A program made the translations under genes and the position numbers. The notes below the pieces were generated by a model. The model was not told the DNA's origin. It made no database searches and was given only the letters and a program-made list of their open reading frames with translations. Shown here in pieces: positions 35,279-43,489 of a DNA stretch of 64,000 nt; position 1 is the stretch's first letter; each line of letters opens with the position of its first letter. Source of the DNA: Nitrospirota bacterium (GTDB taxonomy: Bacteria > Nitrospirota > Nitrospiria > Nitrospirales > Nitrospiraceae); NCBI GenBank assembly GCA_030682135.1, contig JAUXQT010000107.1:19701-83700 (forward strand), in the 5' to 3' direction.

Positions 35279-35755
35279 CTACTTCGCCCCGGCAAGTTTC
35301 AGCACGACAGCCCATTCCATTTCCGTCACCGGCTGGACCGAGAGGCGAGAGCCCTTTCGCAGTAACACCATGTCCTTCAGCTTGGGCTCCTGCCTCAGTC
35401 GGTCGAGCGACAGACTCGCCTTCAATGTCTGGCGATACCGAATATCCACCATATCCCACCGAGGGGCAGAGGGATCGCTGGCTGGGTCATAGTGATGGTG
35501 CGTCTTGTCAAACTGCGTCTTGTCGGGGTAGGCCGTCCGCACCACCTCTGCAATCCCCACCACAGCCGGCGGTTCCGCATTACTATGGTAGAACAGCACC
35601 TGGTCGCCGACCTTCATCGCGCGCATGAAATTACGTGCTTGGTAATTCCGCACCCCATCCCAACTAGTCATCTGCTTGGGAGACTGGGCAAGATCCTCGA
35701 TCGAAAACACACGCGGCTCCGATTTCATCAGCCAATAGCGGCGCCCTTCTGTCAT
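35279..35755 (-). CDS. EVE-domain protein
   Basis: The 158-aa EVE (PUA-like) domain protein is of the type that binds modified bases in DNA or RNA. Signature segments are YWLMKSEPRVFSIEDL, WDGVRNYQARNFMRAMKVGDQVLFYHSN and VGIAEVVRTAYPD. This is the widespread stand-alone form (thymocyte nuclear protein 1-like), not fused to a restriction domain, so a housekeeping role is as likely as defence. GGGGAC before ATG 35755 supports the start. Confidence 0.93.
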   Translation of the reverse strand: MTEGRRYWLMKSEPRVFSIEDLAQSPKQMTSWDGVRNYQARNFMRAMKVGDQVLFYHSNAEPPAVVGIAEVVRTAYPDKTQFDKTHHHYDPASDPSAPRWDMVDIRYRQTLKASLSLDRLRQEPKLKDMVLLRKGSRLSVQPVTEMEWAVVLKLAGAK

Positions 35756-35836
35756 TGCGTCCCCTCTTCCTGCTTGGTCATTCCGCTCACTCCATGTATG
35801 CTGTCGCCGACATCCCATCTCAATTGAGGTTCGTCG

Positions 35837-36649
35837 ATGGAACTGACTCCATTCTTCTTCGGTCTGTATAAGTTCGTCAAGTACGGCCTCTACCCGCTGA
35901 CTTGGGTAGTACTGCTCCTCGGCGCGGCAGCGGTCCTGGCCCTCTTTCCGTTTTCGCCAAAACGCCTGCGATGGGTGCGTCTGCTCATCGTTTCATCCCT
36001 CCTCCTCCTCGTGACGATATCCAATCCGCTGGTTGCCACCTTCCTGATGGGGTCGCTGGAATCCTGGTACCAGCCAGCGCAGCTCTCGCCGTCCGATCGT
36101 TTCGATGCCATCGTCGTCTTGGGGGGAGGCATCAACGAGAAGGGGTCCCTTCGACCGGCCGCTGAGCCTACGTCCTATTCCAGAAATCGCACGACCTGCG
36201 GCGTAGATCTATTCCAACAGGGTCATGCTCCAACCGTCGTCCTGACAGGAGGAGATGCCAGAGTCTTCGGTACGGGGCCCAAAGAAGCGGTAGAAATGCA
36301 ACGTTGGGCGGTCCGTCTCGGTGTTCCAGAATCGGCCACGATGGTCGATACCGACGCGCGAAACACCTATGAGAATGCGACAGGGACCAAACGGCTCATC
36401 GGACCGGCCTCGATTCTGCTCGTCAGCTCAGCCGGCCATCTCCCGCGCGCCGTCCCGGTATTCACCAAGCAAGGCTTCCGCGTCACACCGGCCCCCTGCG
36501 ACTATGCGTCTCAAGACCTTCCGCAGGAAAGCTGGAAGGACATCGACCTCTTCGATTTCATGCCGAGCGATGGGGCGATACAACACAACAGAGAAGTGGT
36601 CACGGAGTTGGCAGGTATCGTAATTTATTGGCTGGCAGGAAAACTCTAG
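35837..36649 (+). CDS. YdcF/ElyC-family (DUF218) membrane protein
   Basis: The 270-aa protein has two N-terminal membrane segments (about 17-37 and 48-70), then a DUF218 domain: FDAIVVLGGGINEKG, TVVLTGGDARVFG, DTDARNTYENA and ILLVSSAGHLPRAVPVFTKQGF. The conserved acidic and His residues are present. ElyC/SanA relatives act in envelope or undecaprenyl-carrier metabolism. The stop lies seven bases from the stop of the convergent sugar dehydrogenase gene. Confidence 0.9.
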   Translation: MELTPFFFGLYKFVKYGLYPLTWVVLLLGAAAVLALFPFSPKRLRWVRLLIVSSLLLLVTISNPLVATFLMGSLESWYQPAQLSPSDRFDAIVVLGGGINEKGSLRPAAEPTSYSRNRTTCGVDLFQQGHAPTVVLTGGDARVFGTGPKEAVEMQRWAVRLGVPESATMVDTDARNTYENATGTKRLIGPASILLVSSAGHLPRAVPVFTKQGFRVTPAPCDYASQDLPQESWKDIDLFDFMPSDGAIQHNREVVTELAGIVIYWLAGKL

Positions 36650-36656
36650 AGTCCTA

Positions 36657-37826
36657 TCAACGAGGGATCAACCGGTAAATGCCGCCGCCGTGATCCAGCA
36701 GATAGATCTCGCCTTCTTCGTCCTGCCCGAATGAAGAAATTCGAAACCCCGTCTTAAGCAACACCGTGGGGGACGCGTCCTTCCCCCCTTCGTCCGATTG
36801 CCTGAAGACGAACACTTCACCGCTACAGTAGTCGCCAAACAGATAGGCCCCGCGAAGCGCGGGCATCGCGAGACCACGATAGACATACCCGCCGATAATC
36901 GAGCAACGCCCTTCCTCGTGACGATATTCCATGACGGGCAAAGCGAGCCCCTCAGTCGGGCACGAGGTCGCGGGATTGTAACAATGAGATCCCTCCATCA
37001 CGCGCCACCCGTAGTTTCCTCCGCGCGTGACGAGATCGACCTCTTCCCACTTCTTCTGCCCCACATCGGCAACCCACAGTTCTGCACTGTTGAAGTCGAA
37101 GGAGAAACGCCAGGGATTCCGCAGCCCGACGGCATAAATCTCCGGACGACCGCCCTCTCTGGCAAACGGGTTATCCTCCGGGATCGCATAGGGATCGCCA
37201 TGATCGACATCGATCCGTAAAACTTTCCCCAACAGTTCATTGAGGTTTTGGGCGCGATTGCCAGGATCACCCCAAGCACCTCCGTCTCCAAGACCGATGT
37301 ACAGATACCCGTCCGGTCCGAACGCCAACATCCCGCCATTGTGATTGGACTCAGGCTGCATGACGACCATGAGCACGCGCTCATCCCGCGAGGCCGCATC
37401 CGGGGCGCCACCACGCCGATACTCCGCCACGACCGTGGCGCCATCCGGTCGTCTCGTGTAATTCACAAAGAATCGCCCGTTGCGGCGATAGTCCGGATGA
37501 AACGCCAACCCCAAGAGTCCCCGCTCAGTATCGTCCGTTAACACACGGTCGCGTAAGTCCAAAAATAGCGCCTCTCGCCGAACGCCTTGGCTAATGATTC
37601 GTATCGCCCCCGGCTGCTCGACGACAAACAGGCGTCGAGACCCATCGCCGGCATGCGTAAGAAACAGCGGGCGTTCGAGCCCCGCGGTCACAAGAGGTGC
37701 GAGGTGGATCGACGGGGATTGAGTTGGAACTTCAGCTCCGGCCTTCGCAGGTAGGGACATCGGCAGCGCAAGCATGAGCGCGATGCCCACGGTTGCACAG
37801 AGTCGAAGAGACAGGTCTTGCATCAT
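36657..37826 (-). CDS. PQQ-dependent soluble aldose dehydrogenase-like protein (YliI/Asd type)
   Basis: Periplasmic six-bladed propeller, 389 aa, with signal peptide 1-31. Family marks are RLFVVEQPGAIRII, ERGLLGLAFHPDYRRNGRFFVNYT, SNHNGGMLAFGPDGYLYIGLGDGGAWGDPGN, LLGKVLRIDVD and GLRNPWRFSFD. Relatives oxidise aldoses with PQQ and pass electrons to the periplasmic chain. The ATG overlaps the preceding stop (TGATG), so it is cotranslated with the small upstream gene. Confidence 0.92.
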   Translation of the reverse strand: MMQDLSLRLCATVGIALMLALPMSLPAKAGAEVPTQSPSIHLAPLVTAGLERPLFLTHAGDGSRRLFVVEQPGAIRIISQGVRREALFLDLRDRVLTDDTERGLLGLAFHPDYRRNGRFFVNYTRRPDGATVVAEYRRGGAPDAASRDERVLMVVMQPESNHNGGMLAFGPDGYLYIGLGDGGAWGDPGNRAQNLNELLGKVLRIDVDHGDPYAIPEDNPFAREGGRPEIYAVGLRNPWRFSFDFNSAELWVADVGQKKWEEVDLVTRGGNYGWRVMEGSHCYNPATSCPTEGLALPVMEYRHEEGRCSIIGGYVYRGLAMPALRGAYLFGDYCSGEVFVFRQSDEGGKDASPTVLLKTGFRISSFGQDEEGEIYLLDHGGGIYRLIPR

Positions 37827-38200
37827 CAGTGAATCTCCCGATCACGCATTTCAATGTATTGAATCAGCGCCCGGTAGGTCAATTCTCTGATCCTCGACTT
37901 ACTGGCAGCCTGACTTCCGATGTTCCCTTCGATCCACACCCGGTCGGATACCTGCGCCGTCGCGTCATTACAGAGACTCCACATCTGGTGGAGAAAACCT
38001 TCTGGCAGGCCCACTTGCATCCCTTCAGATTCAATACGGTCATCCAACAAGGCCAGGAGATCGGAAATCGCCTGATCCGGACGATAGGGCGTCACCGAAA
38101 ATCCAAACCGCTCCTGTGCCGATGTGTCCTGCTTCGCCTGCTCGACCAGATCCAACATATACTCTTTGAGCAAGCCCACCACATGACCGGACAGAGCCAT
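37826..38200 (-). CDS. Hypothetical protein, 124 aa, coupled to the sugar dehydrogenase
   Basis: Unrecognised soluble, probably all-helical protein (HVVGLLKEYMLDLVEQAKQ; SDLLALLDDRIESEGM). It has no signal peptide, so it is unlikely to be a direct partner of the periplasmic enzyme that follows. GGAG six bases before ATG 38200 decides the start over ATGs further upstream. Its stop overlaps the next start by one base. Confidence 0.75.
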   Translation of the reverse strand: MALSGHVVGLLKEYMLDLVEQAKQDTSAQERFGFSVTPYRPDQAISDLLALLDDRIESEGMQVGLPEGFLHQMWSLCNDATAQVSDRVWIEGNIGSQAASKSRIRELTYRALIQYIEMRDREIH

Positions 38201-38270
38201 TCCGTTCTCCTTTGCCCGCATTATGCATCGCGATGAGATCGCGAACAAGAACCCGATGTGCTCATCACTC

Positions 38271-38397
38271 GCAGGCTAATCAAAATGGCCTTCCAGCAAG
38301 GCCGCAGCCGATGAAAGCACCGGAGGCGTAGCCCCTGGCTACGTTGAGGATGCTTTCGAGGCGAGAACGATGCTGGCGGACATTTTCAGCAGCCTGC
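38271..38397 (-). repeat. Palindromic ~120 bp dispersed repeat, copy 3 (inverted)
   Basis: Reverse orientation: CCAGCAAGGCCGCAGC at the left and GCTGGCGGACATTTTCAGC at the right. It contains the same internal GTAGCCCCTGGCTAC palindrome as copy 2. It lies in the gap between two divergent genes. Confidence 0.86.
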
Positions 38398-38453
38398 TAC
38401 GACTCGCGGTTGACCAGCCAATCAATCCTTCTCTATGATGCCGACGTGAAAAT

Positions 38454-38485
38454 GGCACGGGGCCAGAGGTACGGGGCAAGGGGAT
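38454..38485 (+). repeat. Heptameric purine-rich arm upstream of ykgJ-type gene
   Basis: Four to five degenerate 7-base units of the form GGCANGG / GGCCAGA / GGTACGG, ending four bases before the YkgJ ATG. It belongs to the same repeat type as the arms at 39254-39332. Confidence 0.65.
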
Positions 38486-38488
38486 TGT

Positions 38489-39322
38489 ATGGTCGAACGA
38501 TTTGAAGTGGCGCTGAACACTCCTGCGGGACGGCTGACCACGGCTATCGACGTGCCGACGGGATTGATCCCCATCACGGCGATTGTCCCGGTCACGCGCC
38601 GCCTGGGGGAAGAAGCCGCAGGGCTGGAAGTCCAGCAGGCCATCGCAGCAGGCCAGACCATCTCCTGCCAGATGGGCTGCGCCGCCTGTTGCCGCATGTT
38701 GGTTCCGTTGTCCGCACCGGAGGCATTCGCCCTACGCGAGTATGTAGAGCAGTTGCCGACCGATCGACGGACCCAACTGCGACAGCGCATGAGCGCTACG
38801 AAAGATCGCTTGACGCGTGAGGCTGTGTGGGATCGGCTGAACGATGTCGCAGAGGCTTCCAGGCCGATACCGGACGAAGAACTCGACCCGATCAACCGTG
38901 CCTACTATGCGCTGAGAATCCCCTGTCCCTATTTAGAGGATGAGATGTGCTCGATCTACGAGGCACGACCGGCCGCCTGCCGTGAACTCCTCGTCACCTC
39001 ACCGGCGGAACTCTGTCAGGATCTGGTGCAGAATCCAGTGACCCCTCTGCCGGTCTCGATGCGCATTGGGTCCATCCTGGGGCTGGTCTGGGGAACATTG
39101 ACCAATTCTCCGCCTCGACTCATCCCGCTCCCGATGGCCTTGGAATGGGCCGAGCGGCACGAAGAAGAATCCCGACGGACCTGGCCGGGCTCGTCCCTCC
39201 TGGATCAGGTCCTCGACAACATGTGGCGATTTCTCAGCCAGGCGTTTACGAACAGGCGCGGGGCGAGCGGCAAGGGGCAAGGGGGACCGGGCAAAGACAC
39301 GGATCCTCGTTCCCACCTCTAG
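38489..39322 (+). CDS. YkgJ-family cysteine cluster protein, second copy
   Basis: The 277-aa protein has SCQMGCAACC (Cys60, 64, 67, 68) and CPYLEDEMCSIYEARPAACRE near 160, the conserved YkgJ pattern. An N-terminal beta-rich extension of about 55 residues precedes the cluster, and about 60 extra residues follow it compared with the first copy. The last 20 or so residues (RRGASGKGQGGPGK and on) are encoded by a heptameric repeat, so the natural C-terminus may have been replaced by element sequence. Confidence 0.87.
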   Translation: MVERFEVALNTPAGRLTTAIDVPTGLIPITAIVPVTRRLGEEAAGLEVQQAIAAGQTISCQMGCAACCRMLVPLSAPEAFALREYVEQLPTDRRTQLRQRMSATKDRLTREAVWDRLNDVAEASRPIPDEELDPINRAYYALRIPCPYLEDEMCSIYEARPAACRELLVTSPAELCQDLVQNPVTPLPVSMRIGSILGLVWGTLTNSPPRLIPLPMALEWAERHEEESRRTWPGSSLLDQVLDNMWRFLSQAFTNRRGASGKGQGGPGKDTDPRSHL

Positions 39323-39332
39323 CCCCCTCGCA
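39254..39332. repeat. Heptameric inverted-repeat element at the ykgJ 3' end
   Basis: Purine units (GGCGCGG, GGCGAGC, GGCAAGG, GGCAAGG) at 39254-39290 face pyrimidine units (ACCTCTAGCCCCCTCGC) at 39309-39332. The YkgJ stop codon TAG (39320-39322) lies in the right arm. Confidence 0.68.
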
Positions 39333-39378
39333 CAAGCCTGATGTCAATTCAACACACACAGAACAAGAGGAAAAAGAA

Positions 39379-39996
39379 ATGCAAAAACCAGTCATCGTCT
39401 GCTTAGATTTGGAAGGCGTGTTGGTGCCGGAGATCTGGATCAACGTCGCCATCAAGACCGGCATCGACGAATTGAAGATGACGACCCGCGAGATGCCGGA
39501 TTACGACGCCTTGATGAAACGGCGCCTGGCCATTCTCGATCAGCACAAACTCACCATCCACGACATCCAAAGCGTCATCGATAAGATGGGGCCGCTGGAA
39601 GGAGCCAACGATTTTGTCGCCTGGATTCGCGAGCGCTGCCAGGTGATCATCCTGTCCGATACGTTCTACCAGTTTGCCCAGCCGCTGATGCGCCAACTGG
39701 GATTTCCGACCCTCTTTTGCAACCAGCTAGAGATCGATCCAGCCGGCCGCATCGTCAATTTCCACATGCGGATGCCGAACCAGAAAAAACATTCGGTGGC
39801 CGCGTTCAAATCGCTGAACTTCTTCACCATGGCTGCGGGCGATGCCTACAACGACACGGCCATGTTAGGAGAGGCCGATGCGGGCTTCTTCTTCTGTCCG
39901 CCGGATCATCTGCCCAAGGAGTTCCCACAGTTTCCGGTGACCAAGACTTACGGAGAGCTCCAAGCGCGTTTCAAGGAGGCGGGGAATCTGAAATAG
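39379..39996 (+). CDS. thrH: Bifunctional phosphoserine phosphatase/homoserine phosphotransferase
   Basis: HAD-superfamily enzyme, 205 aa, the exact family length. The nucleophile motif is VCLDLEGVLVPEIW, with ILSDTFYQF (motif II) and AAGDAYNDTAML (motif IV). ThrH makes serine from phosphoserine and can transfer the phosphate to homoserine. GAGG lies before ATG 39379; the much longer frame from 39145 overlaps the YkgJ gene. Its TAG overlaps the left arm of the first four-helix-bundle element. Confidence 0.95.
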   Translation: MQKPVIVCLDLEGVLVPEIWINVAIKTGIDELKMTTREMPDYDALMKRRLAILDQHKLTIHDIQSVIDKMGPLEGANDFVAWIRERCQVIILSDTFYQFAQPLMRQLGFPTLFCNQLEIDPAGRIVNFHMRMPNQKKHSVAAFKSLNFFTMAAGDAYNDTAMLGEADAGFFFCPPDHLPKEFPQFPVTKTYGELQARFKEAGNLK

Positions 39997-40415
39997 CTCT
40001 CAGCCGTCAGCGATCAGCTTTCAGCCTCAGAGGTAACCAAACACGATGCGGGACTTCAGGCAGCTTAAAGTTTGGGAGAAAGCTCACAAGCTGACCTTGG
40101 CGGTCTATCACGCGACAGCGACGTTCCCCCAACAGGAACTGTTTGGGCTCACCAGCCAGATAAGACGAGCCGCAGTGTCTGTACCTGCGAACATTGCGGA
40201 GGGTTGTGGAAGGAGCGGCGAGCCAGAGTTGGCCAGATTTTTAAGAATTTCGCTCGGATCGGCGAGTGAGCTTGAATATCATATTATTCTCTCAACCGAC
40301 CTGTGTTATCTGAACAAAACGGCCAGCCAACAGCTCTTCAAGCAAGTCACCGAGATAAAACGCATGCTGACGTCTCTCATTCAAAAGCTGACAGCTGAGC
40401 GCTGATGGCTGAATG
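39995..40415 (+). mobile_element. ~420 bp element: four-helix-bundle gene between inverted heptamer arms (copy A)
   Basis: The left arm (39995-40031) is a run of AGCNNTC heptamers: AGCTCTC, AGCCGTC, AGCGATC, AGCTTTC. The right arm (40386-40415) contains the same heptamers in reverse complement. Between them lies one four-helix-bundle gene. The left arm overlaps the thrH stop codon and the right arm ends one base before the recQ stop codon. I infer a compact inserted element; excision or transposition is not demonstrated by the sequence. Confidence 0.6.
40046..40405 (+). CDS. Four-helix-bundle protein (S23/IVP, Avd-like family), copy A
   Basis: The 119-aa all-helical protein is of the family found in 23S rRNA intervening sequences and related to the DGR accessory protein Avd. 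The signature is FRQLKVWEKAHKLTLAVY, then GLTSQIRRAAVSVPANIAEG and ELEYHIILSTDLCYL. The last residues (KLTAER) and the stop codon are encoded in the right heptamer arm. No reverse transcriptase or rRNA gene is nearby. Relatives bind nucleic acid as pentamers; a role in element mobility is conjecture. Confidence 0.9.
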   Translation: MRDFRQLKVWEKAHKLTLAVYHATATFPQQELFGLTSQIRRAAVSVPANIAEGCGRSGEPELARFLRISLGSASELEYHIILSTDLCYLNKTASQQLFKQVTEIKRMLTSLIQKLTAER

Positions 40416-42359
40416 CTATATATCCCCATTCACCGCGGCCAACACGCGCCGGCCATAACGCTCCGCCTTCAGATCGCCGATGCCTGGAACCTCCAACAGC
40501 GCGGCCGGCGTCGCAGGCTTGTAGCTGGCAATCGCTTTCAATGTCTTGTCATGAAAAATGATGAAGGGCGCGACGTTCTCTTCTTCGGCCAGCTCCGTGC
40601 GGAGCTGCCGGAGCCGTTCAAAGATCTGTTGATCTGCCGGCGAGGCTCCCAGTGCCACGATCGGCACAGATGTATCGCGTGACGGCTTCTTCAACGGCGA
40701 CTCTCGCGGGCGCTCCTCCACACCCTTCAAGAGCACAACACCGGTCCCTCGCAGAATCTCCTGCCCCCGGCCAGTCAGATCGATGGTGGGGTACTCCGCG
40801 CCTTCAACCTGGAGATAGCCGGAATCAATCAGACCCTTCACAAGCCCGGTCACGGATGGCTTCGAGAGCGCACGACAAGTCCCGTACGTTGGGCAGGCTT
40901 CCCCTCCAAATGCCAACAGCGCTTTCGAGCGGCTGCCACGGAGGATCTCGACGATACGGCTCACCCCGAACCGGCCCCCGCACCAGGACACCGTTTCCAG
41001 AACGGCCTTCGCGGAATCGGCATCGTCGCGTGAAATCACGCGACAAACCTGCTGCACCGGCGCGGCACAACGATCGCAGAGGCCGCAGGGACCCAAGGCC
41101 CGCTCGGCTTCATCGCTGAAATAGTCGAGAATCGCGAGTTGCCGGCAGGTCGGCACAGACACATAACCCAGCATTTCTTGAAGTAACGTTCTCATCCGCG
41201 CGGCTCGGTCCGAACCTTCAGGATCCTTGGCCGCCAGCTGAATAAAATATTCCTGCGTGGCCAGATCCCGTTCATGGAACAGCAGCACGCAGGCAGCGGG
41301 CTGTCCGTCGCGGCCGGCCCGCCCGACCTCTTGATAATAGGCCTCCACACTTCCCGGAATGTCGAAATGGACAACCAGCCGGACATCCGACTTGTCGATG
41401 CCCATACCGAAGGCATTCGTCGCAGCGAGAATCCTGACGGTTCCCCGGCGAAAGTCGTCATGCACAAGCCGCCGCTCCTCGTCAGAAAGACCGGCATGGT
41501 AGTAGGCTACCGATTGGTTTGAATGTCCTAGCCATTCCGCCACTTCCTCGACGGCCCGGCGCGTGGCGCAATAGACTAGGATCGTGCCTTTCTCCCTCTC
41601 GCGAACCAGACGCTCCAAGGTTGCCAGCTTCTCTTGGCGCGACTGACAGGGACGGACCGACAGGGCGAGATTGGGACGCCGAAAGCCGGAGACCAATCGG
41701 AGCGGATCGCGAAGCGACAGCCGTTTGCACAGATCGACTTGCACGCGGGTGGTGGCCGTCGCCGTCAAGGCGAGGCAGGGAGGATTCGTGAGTTCCTGAC
41801 GGAGGCGGCCGATTTTCAGATAGTCGGGCCTGAAGTCGTGGCCCCACTGAGAGATGCAATGCGCTTCGTCGACCACCAGCAACGAGACCCAGAGGGTACG
41901 CAAGAGCTGGAGAAAACCCTCATGCTGCATCCGTTCGGGCGCCAGATAGAGCAACTGCAGCCGCTTCTGATTGAGGTCTTGAATCACGCGGTGCTTTTCA
42001 GATCCGGTGAGTCCCGAGTGAAACGCCGCCGCCTTGATCCCTCGCTGCTTTAAGCTCGCCACCTGATCTTGCATGAGGGCGATCAGTGGAGAAATTACCA
42101 GGGTCAATCCTGGCAAGAGGGTCGCGGGCAATTGATAACAGAGCGATTTCCCCTGCCCCGTCGGCATAACCGTCATCGCATCGCGCCCGGCCAATACAGC
42201 GCGAATGACCTCCTCCTGGCCTGGACGAAAGGTGGCAAAGCCAAACTGTTCGCTGAGCTGTCGAGTCAGATCATCCACGGCAAGGTTTTTCAAAAAAATT
42301 GGAGGTGGCGATGAGTGAGATAGAGACTGAGTATAGAGGACTGGACTGACGGTGGGCAA
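40416..42359 (-). CDS. recQ: ATP-dependent DNA helicase RecQ
   Basis: 3'-5' superfamily-2 helicase of recombinational repair, about 620-647 aa. It has FRPGQEEVIRAVL (Q motif), Walker A MPTGQGKS near 65-72, VVDEAHCISQWGHDF, TATATTRV, GMGIDKSDVR and YYQEVGRAGRDGQP. The zinc site is CGLCDRC after RecQ-Ct, and an HRDC domain follows (VAPFIIFHDKTLKAIASYKP). The start is unclear: no ATG occurs before the helicase core. TTG 42359, TTG 42293 or GTG 42278 are possible, the last two giving the usual family N-terminus. Confidence 0.94.
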   Translation of the reverse strand: MPTVSPVLYTQSLSHSSPPPIFLKNLAVDDLTRQLSEQFGFATFRPGQEEVIRAVLAGRDAMTVMPTGQGKSLCYQLPATLLPGLTLVISPLIALMQDQVASLKQRGIKAAAFHSGLTGSEKHRVIQDLNQKRLQLLYLAPERMQHEGFLQLLRTLWVSLLVVDEAHCISQWGHDFRPDYLKIGRLRQELTNPPCLALTATATTRVQVDLCKRLSLRDPLRLVSGFRRPNLALSVRPCQSRQEKLATLERLVREREKGTILVYCATRRAVEEVAEWLGHSNQSVAYYHAGLSDEERRLVHDDFRRGTVRILAATNAFGMGIDKSDVRLVVHFDIPGSVEAYYQEVGRAGRDGQPAACVLLFHERDLATQEYFIQLAAKDPEGSDRAARMRTLLQEMLGYVSVPTCRQLAILDYFSDEAERALGPCGLCDRCAAPVQQVCRVISRDDADSAKAVLETVSWCGGRFGVSRIVEILRGSRSKALLAFGGEACPTYGTCRALSKPSVTGLVKGLIDSGYLQVEGAEYPTIDLTGRGQEILRGTGVVLLKGVEERPRESPLKKPSRDTSVPIVALGASPADQQIFERLRQLRTELAEEENVAPFIIFHDKTLKAIASYKPATPAALLEVPGIGDLKAERYGRRVLAAVNGDI

Positions 42360-42368
42360 GCCGTGGAT

Positions 42369-42396
42369 AGGCTGAAGACTGAAGGCCGAAGGCTAT
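42369..42396. repeat. Heptameric arm upstream of recQ
   Basis: The run GGCTGAAGACTGAAGGC and following GAAGGCT units share a 17-base stretch with the insertion inside the methyltransferase gene at 47647. Confidence 0.6.
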
Positions 42397-42403
42397 TAAG
42401 CAA

Positions 42404-42527
42404 TTCCTCCCCTTTGTAAGGGGAGGGTAGGAGGGGTAGAGCCTCCTCTGGCCACGATCACATGTCGGTCGAGACAGCTGCATGAGAAGCGACCTCCCCT
42501 GGCCCCTCCTTACGAAGGAGGGGAAGA
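42404..42527. repeat. CCTCCCC-type palindromic repeat, copy 1 (left of vapBC)
   Basis: Left part TTCCTCCCCTTTGTAAGG then GGGAGGGTAGGAGGGG; right part GACCTCCCCTGGCCCC then CTCCTTACGAAGGAGGGG. The halves are inverted relative to each other around about 55 bases. Copy 2 at 43332 has the same architecture. Confidence 0.85.
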
Positions 42528-42597
42528 AGACAGCTGTCAGCTTCTGCAGGAATAGATTTCGGAGGATGAGAGGAAGAGCAACGAGTGGCGAAATACC

Positions 42598-42993
42598 TTA
42601 TCGCGCGGCCAGCGTGGAGAACTGGTCCGAGTGCAGGAACCGCTCATCGGCTGTCAAGAGCGTCAATCCGTACACAGCGGCAGTCGCTGCAAGAAACCGG
42701 TCGGCTGGATCTTGATGGGACAGATCGATGTGCCGACTCATCAATGCCACGGCATGGGTAAGAGGAGCTTCCAGAAATGGAATCGTATCCAGCAGACGCT
42801 GAATCCATGCAGCCGGGTCGGGCTGAAGTTGAATACGCTTCTTCTCCGCCAACAGATGCACTTCCCAGAGCGTGATGGGGGACAACCAGAGCTCGTTGTG
42901 GAGGTTCTCCAACTCGGTTCTTATCGCTGGTGAAAGTTGATCCGGGTCAAGCACGCTCCAGAGCAGAACGTGGGTATCGAGCAGGAGCTTCAC
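42598..42993 (-). CDS. vapC: PIN-domain toxin (VapC-like)
   Basis: PIN ribonuclease of a type II toxin-antitoxin pair, 131 aa. The acidic triad is visible: Asp in KLLLDTHVLLW, Glu in TLWEVHLLA, and Asp in HQDPADRFLAATA. GTG 42993 overlaps the antitoxin stop by four bases (GTGA) and gives the family start KLLLDTH; an ATG at 43011 in the same frame adds six residues. The likely substrate is tRNA or rRNA, but that cannot be read from sequence. Confidence 0.9.
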   Translation of the reverse strand: MKLLLDTHVLLWSVLDPDQLSPAIRTELENLHNELWLSPITLWEVHLLAEKKRIQLQPDPAAWIQRLLDTIPFLEAPLTHAVALMSRHIDLSHQDPADRFLAATAAVYGLTLLTADERFLHSDQFSTLAAR

Positions 42994-43259
42994 GCGCGCA
43001 GGGCTTCCCATTCCTCAGAACTGGAGATGGGATCGATAATGTCACCAGTGATGGCGCCGGAACTGGCGAACGAGCCCAGCCATGACTGTGGCATTGATGA
43101 GGGAGGCGGCGGCCCCACCTGCGCGATAGGCTCACCCTTGCGAAGAACCAGAATAGGTTTTTTCGTTCGGTTGACCTTGGCAAGAATAGCCAAACAGGTC
43201 GCCTTGAAATGAGAAATGGAGACTTCTTCCATCTCAGTCTGTTTGCGCACTTTGCTCAT
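42990..43259 (-). CDS. vapB: Phd/YefM-family antitoxin
   Basis: The 89-aa protein has the N-terminal DNA-binding fold of Phd/YefM (VSISHFKATCLAILAKVNRTKKPILVLRKGEPIAQV) and a C-terminal toxin-neutralising tail. It is coupled to vapC by a GTGA overlap. ATG 43259 falls exactly at the predicted transcription start, implying a leaderless message; an internal ATG at 43232 is the alternative. Complex with VapC would repress the promoter just upstream. Confidence 0.87.
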   Translation of the reverse strand: MSKVRKQTEMEEVSISHFKATCLAILAKVNRTKKPILVLRKGEPIAQVGPPPPSSMPQSWLGSFASSGAITGDIIDPISSSEEWEALRA

Positions 43260-43265
43260 GCCGAA

Positions 43266-43294
43266 ACCATACCATGGTCAATGACTATGGTCAA
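43266..43294 (-). promoter_or_regulatory. vapBC promoter with repeated operator half-sites
   Basis: On the minus strand TTGACC (43294-43289), a 17-base spacer and TATGGT (43271-43266) form a good sigma-70 promoter. The spacer repeats TTGACCAT, so TTGACCAT occurs twice, a plausible operator for the toxin-antitoxin complex. Confidence 0.6.
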
Positions 43295-43331
43295 CGATAC
43301 GAGTGATCGGCTTTCGGCTGATGGCTCATTA

Positions 43332-43452
43332 TTCCTCCCCTTTGTAAGGGGAGGCTGGGAGGGGTAGCATTTCCGTTCTCGATCATACGCTGATCGTGGC
43401 CGTCGAATGAGGAGCGACCTCCCCTGGCCCCTCCTTACGAAGGAGGGGAAGG
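43332..43452. repeat. CCTCCCC-type palindromic repeat, copy 2 (right of vapBC)
   Basis: TTCCTCCCCTTTGTAAGG then GGAGGCTGGGAGGGG at the left; GACCTCCCCTGGCCCC then CTCCTTACGAAGGAGGGG at the right. It is nearly identical at its ends to copy 1, with a different centre. Confidence 0.85.
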
Positions 43453-43489
43453 AACTGAGCTTGAGATTACAGGCCGAAGGCATTTGAGC

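Noticed and set aside
35279..35755. EVE-domain gene as part of a defence island with the ImmA-type protease
   Set aside because: This is the common stand-alone EVE form, no restriction or phage-defence gene is adjacent, and the two genes are convergent and separated by a repeat.
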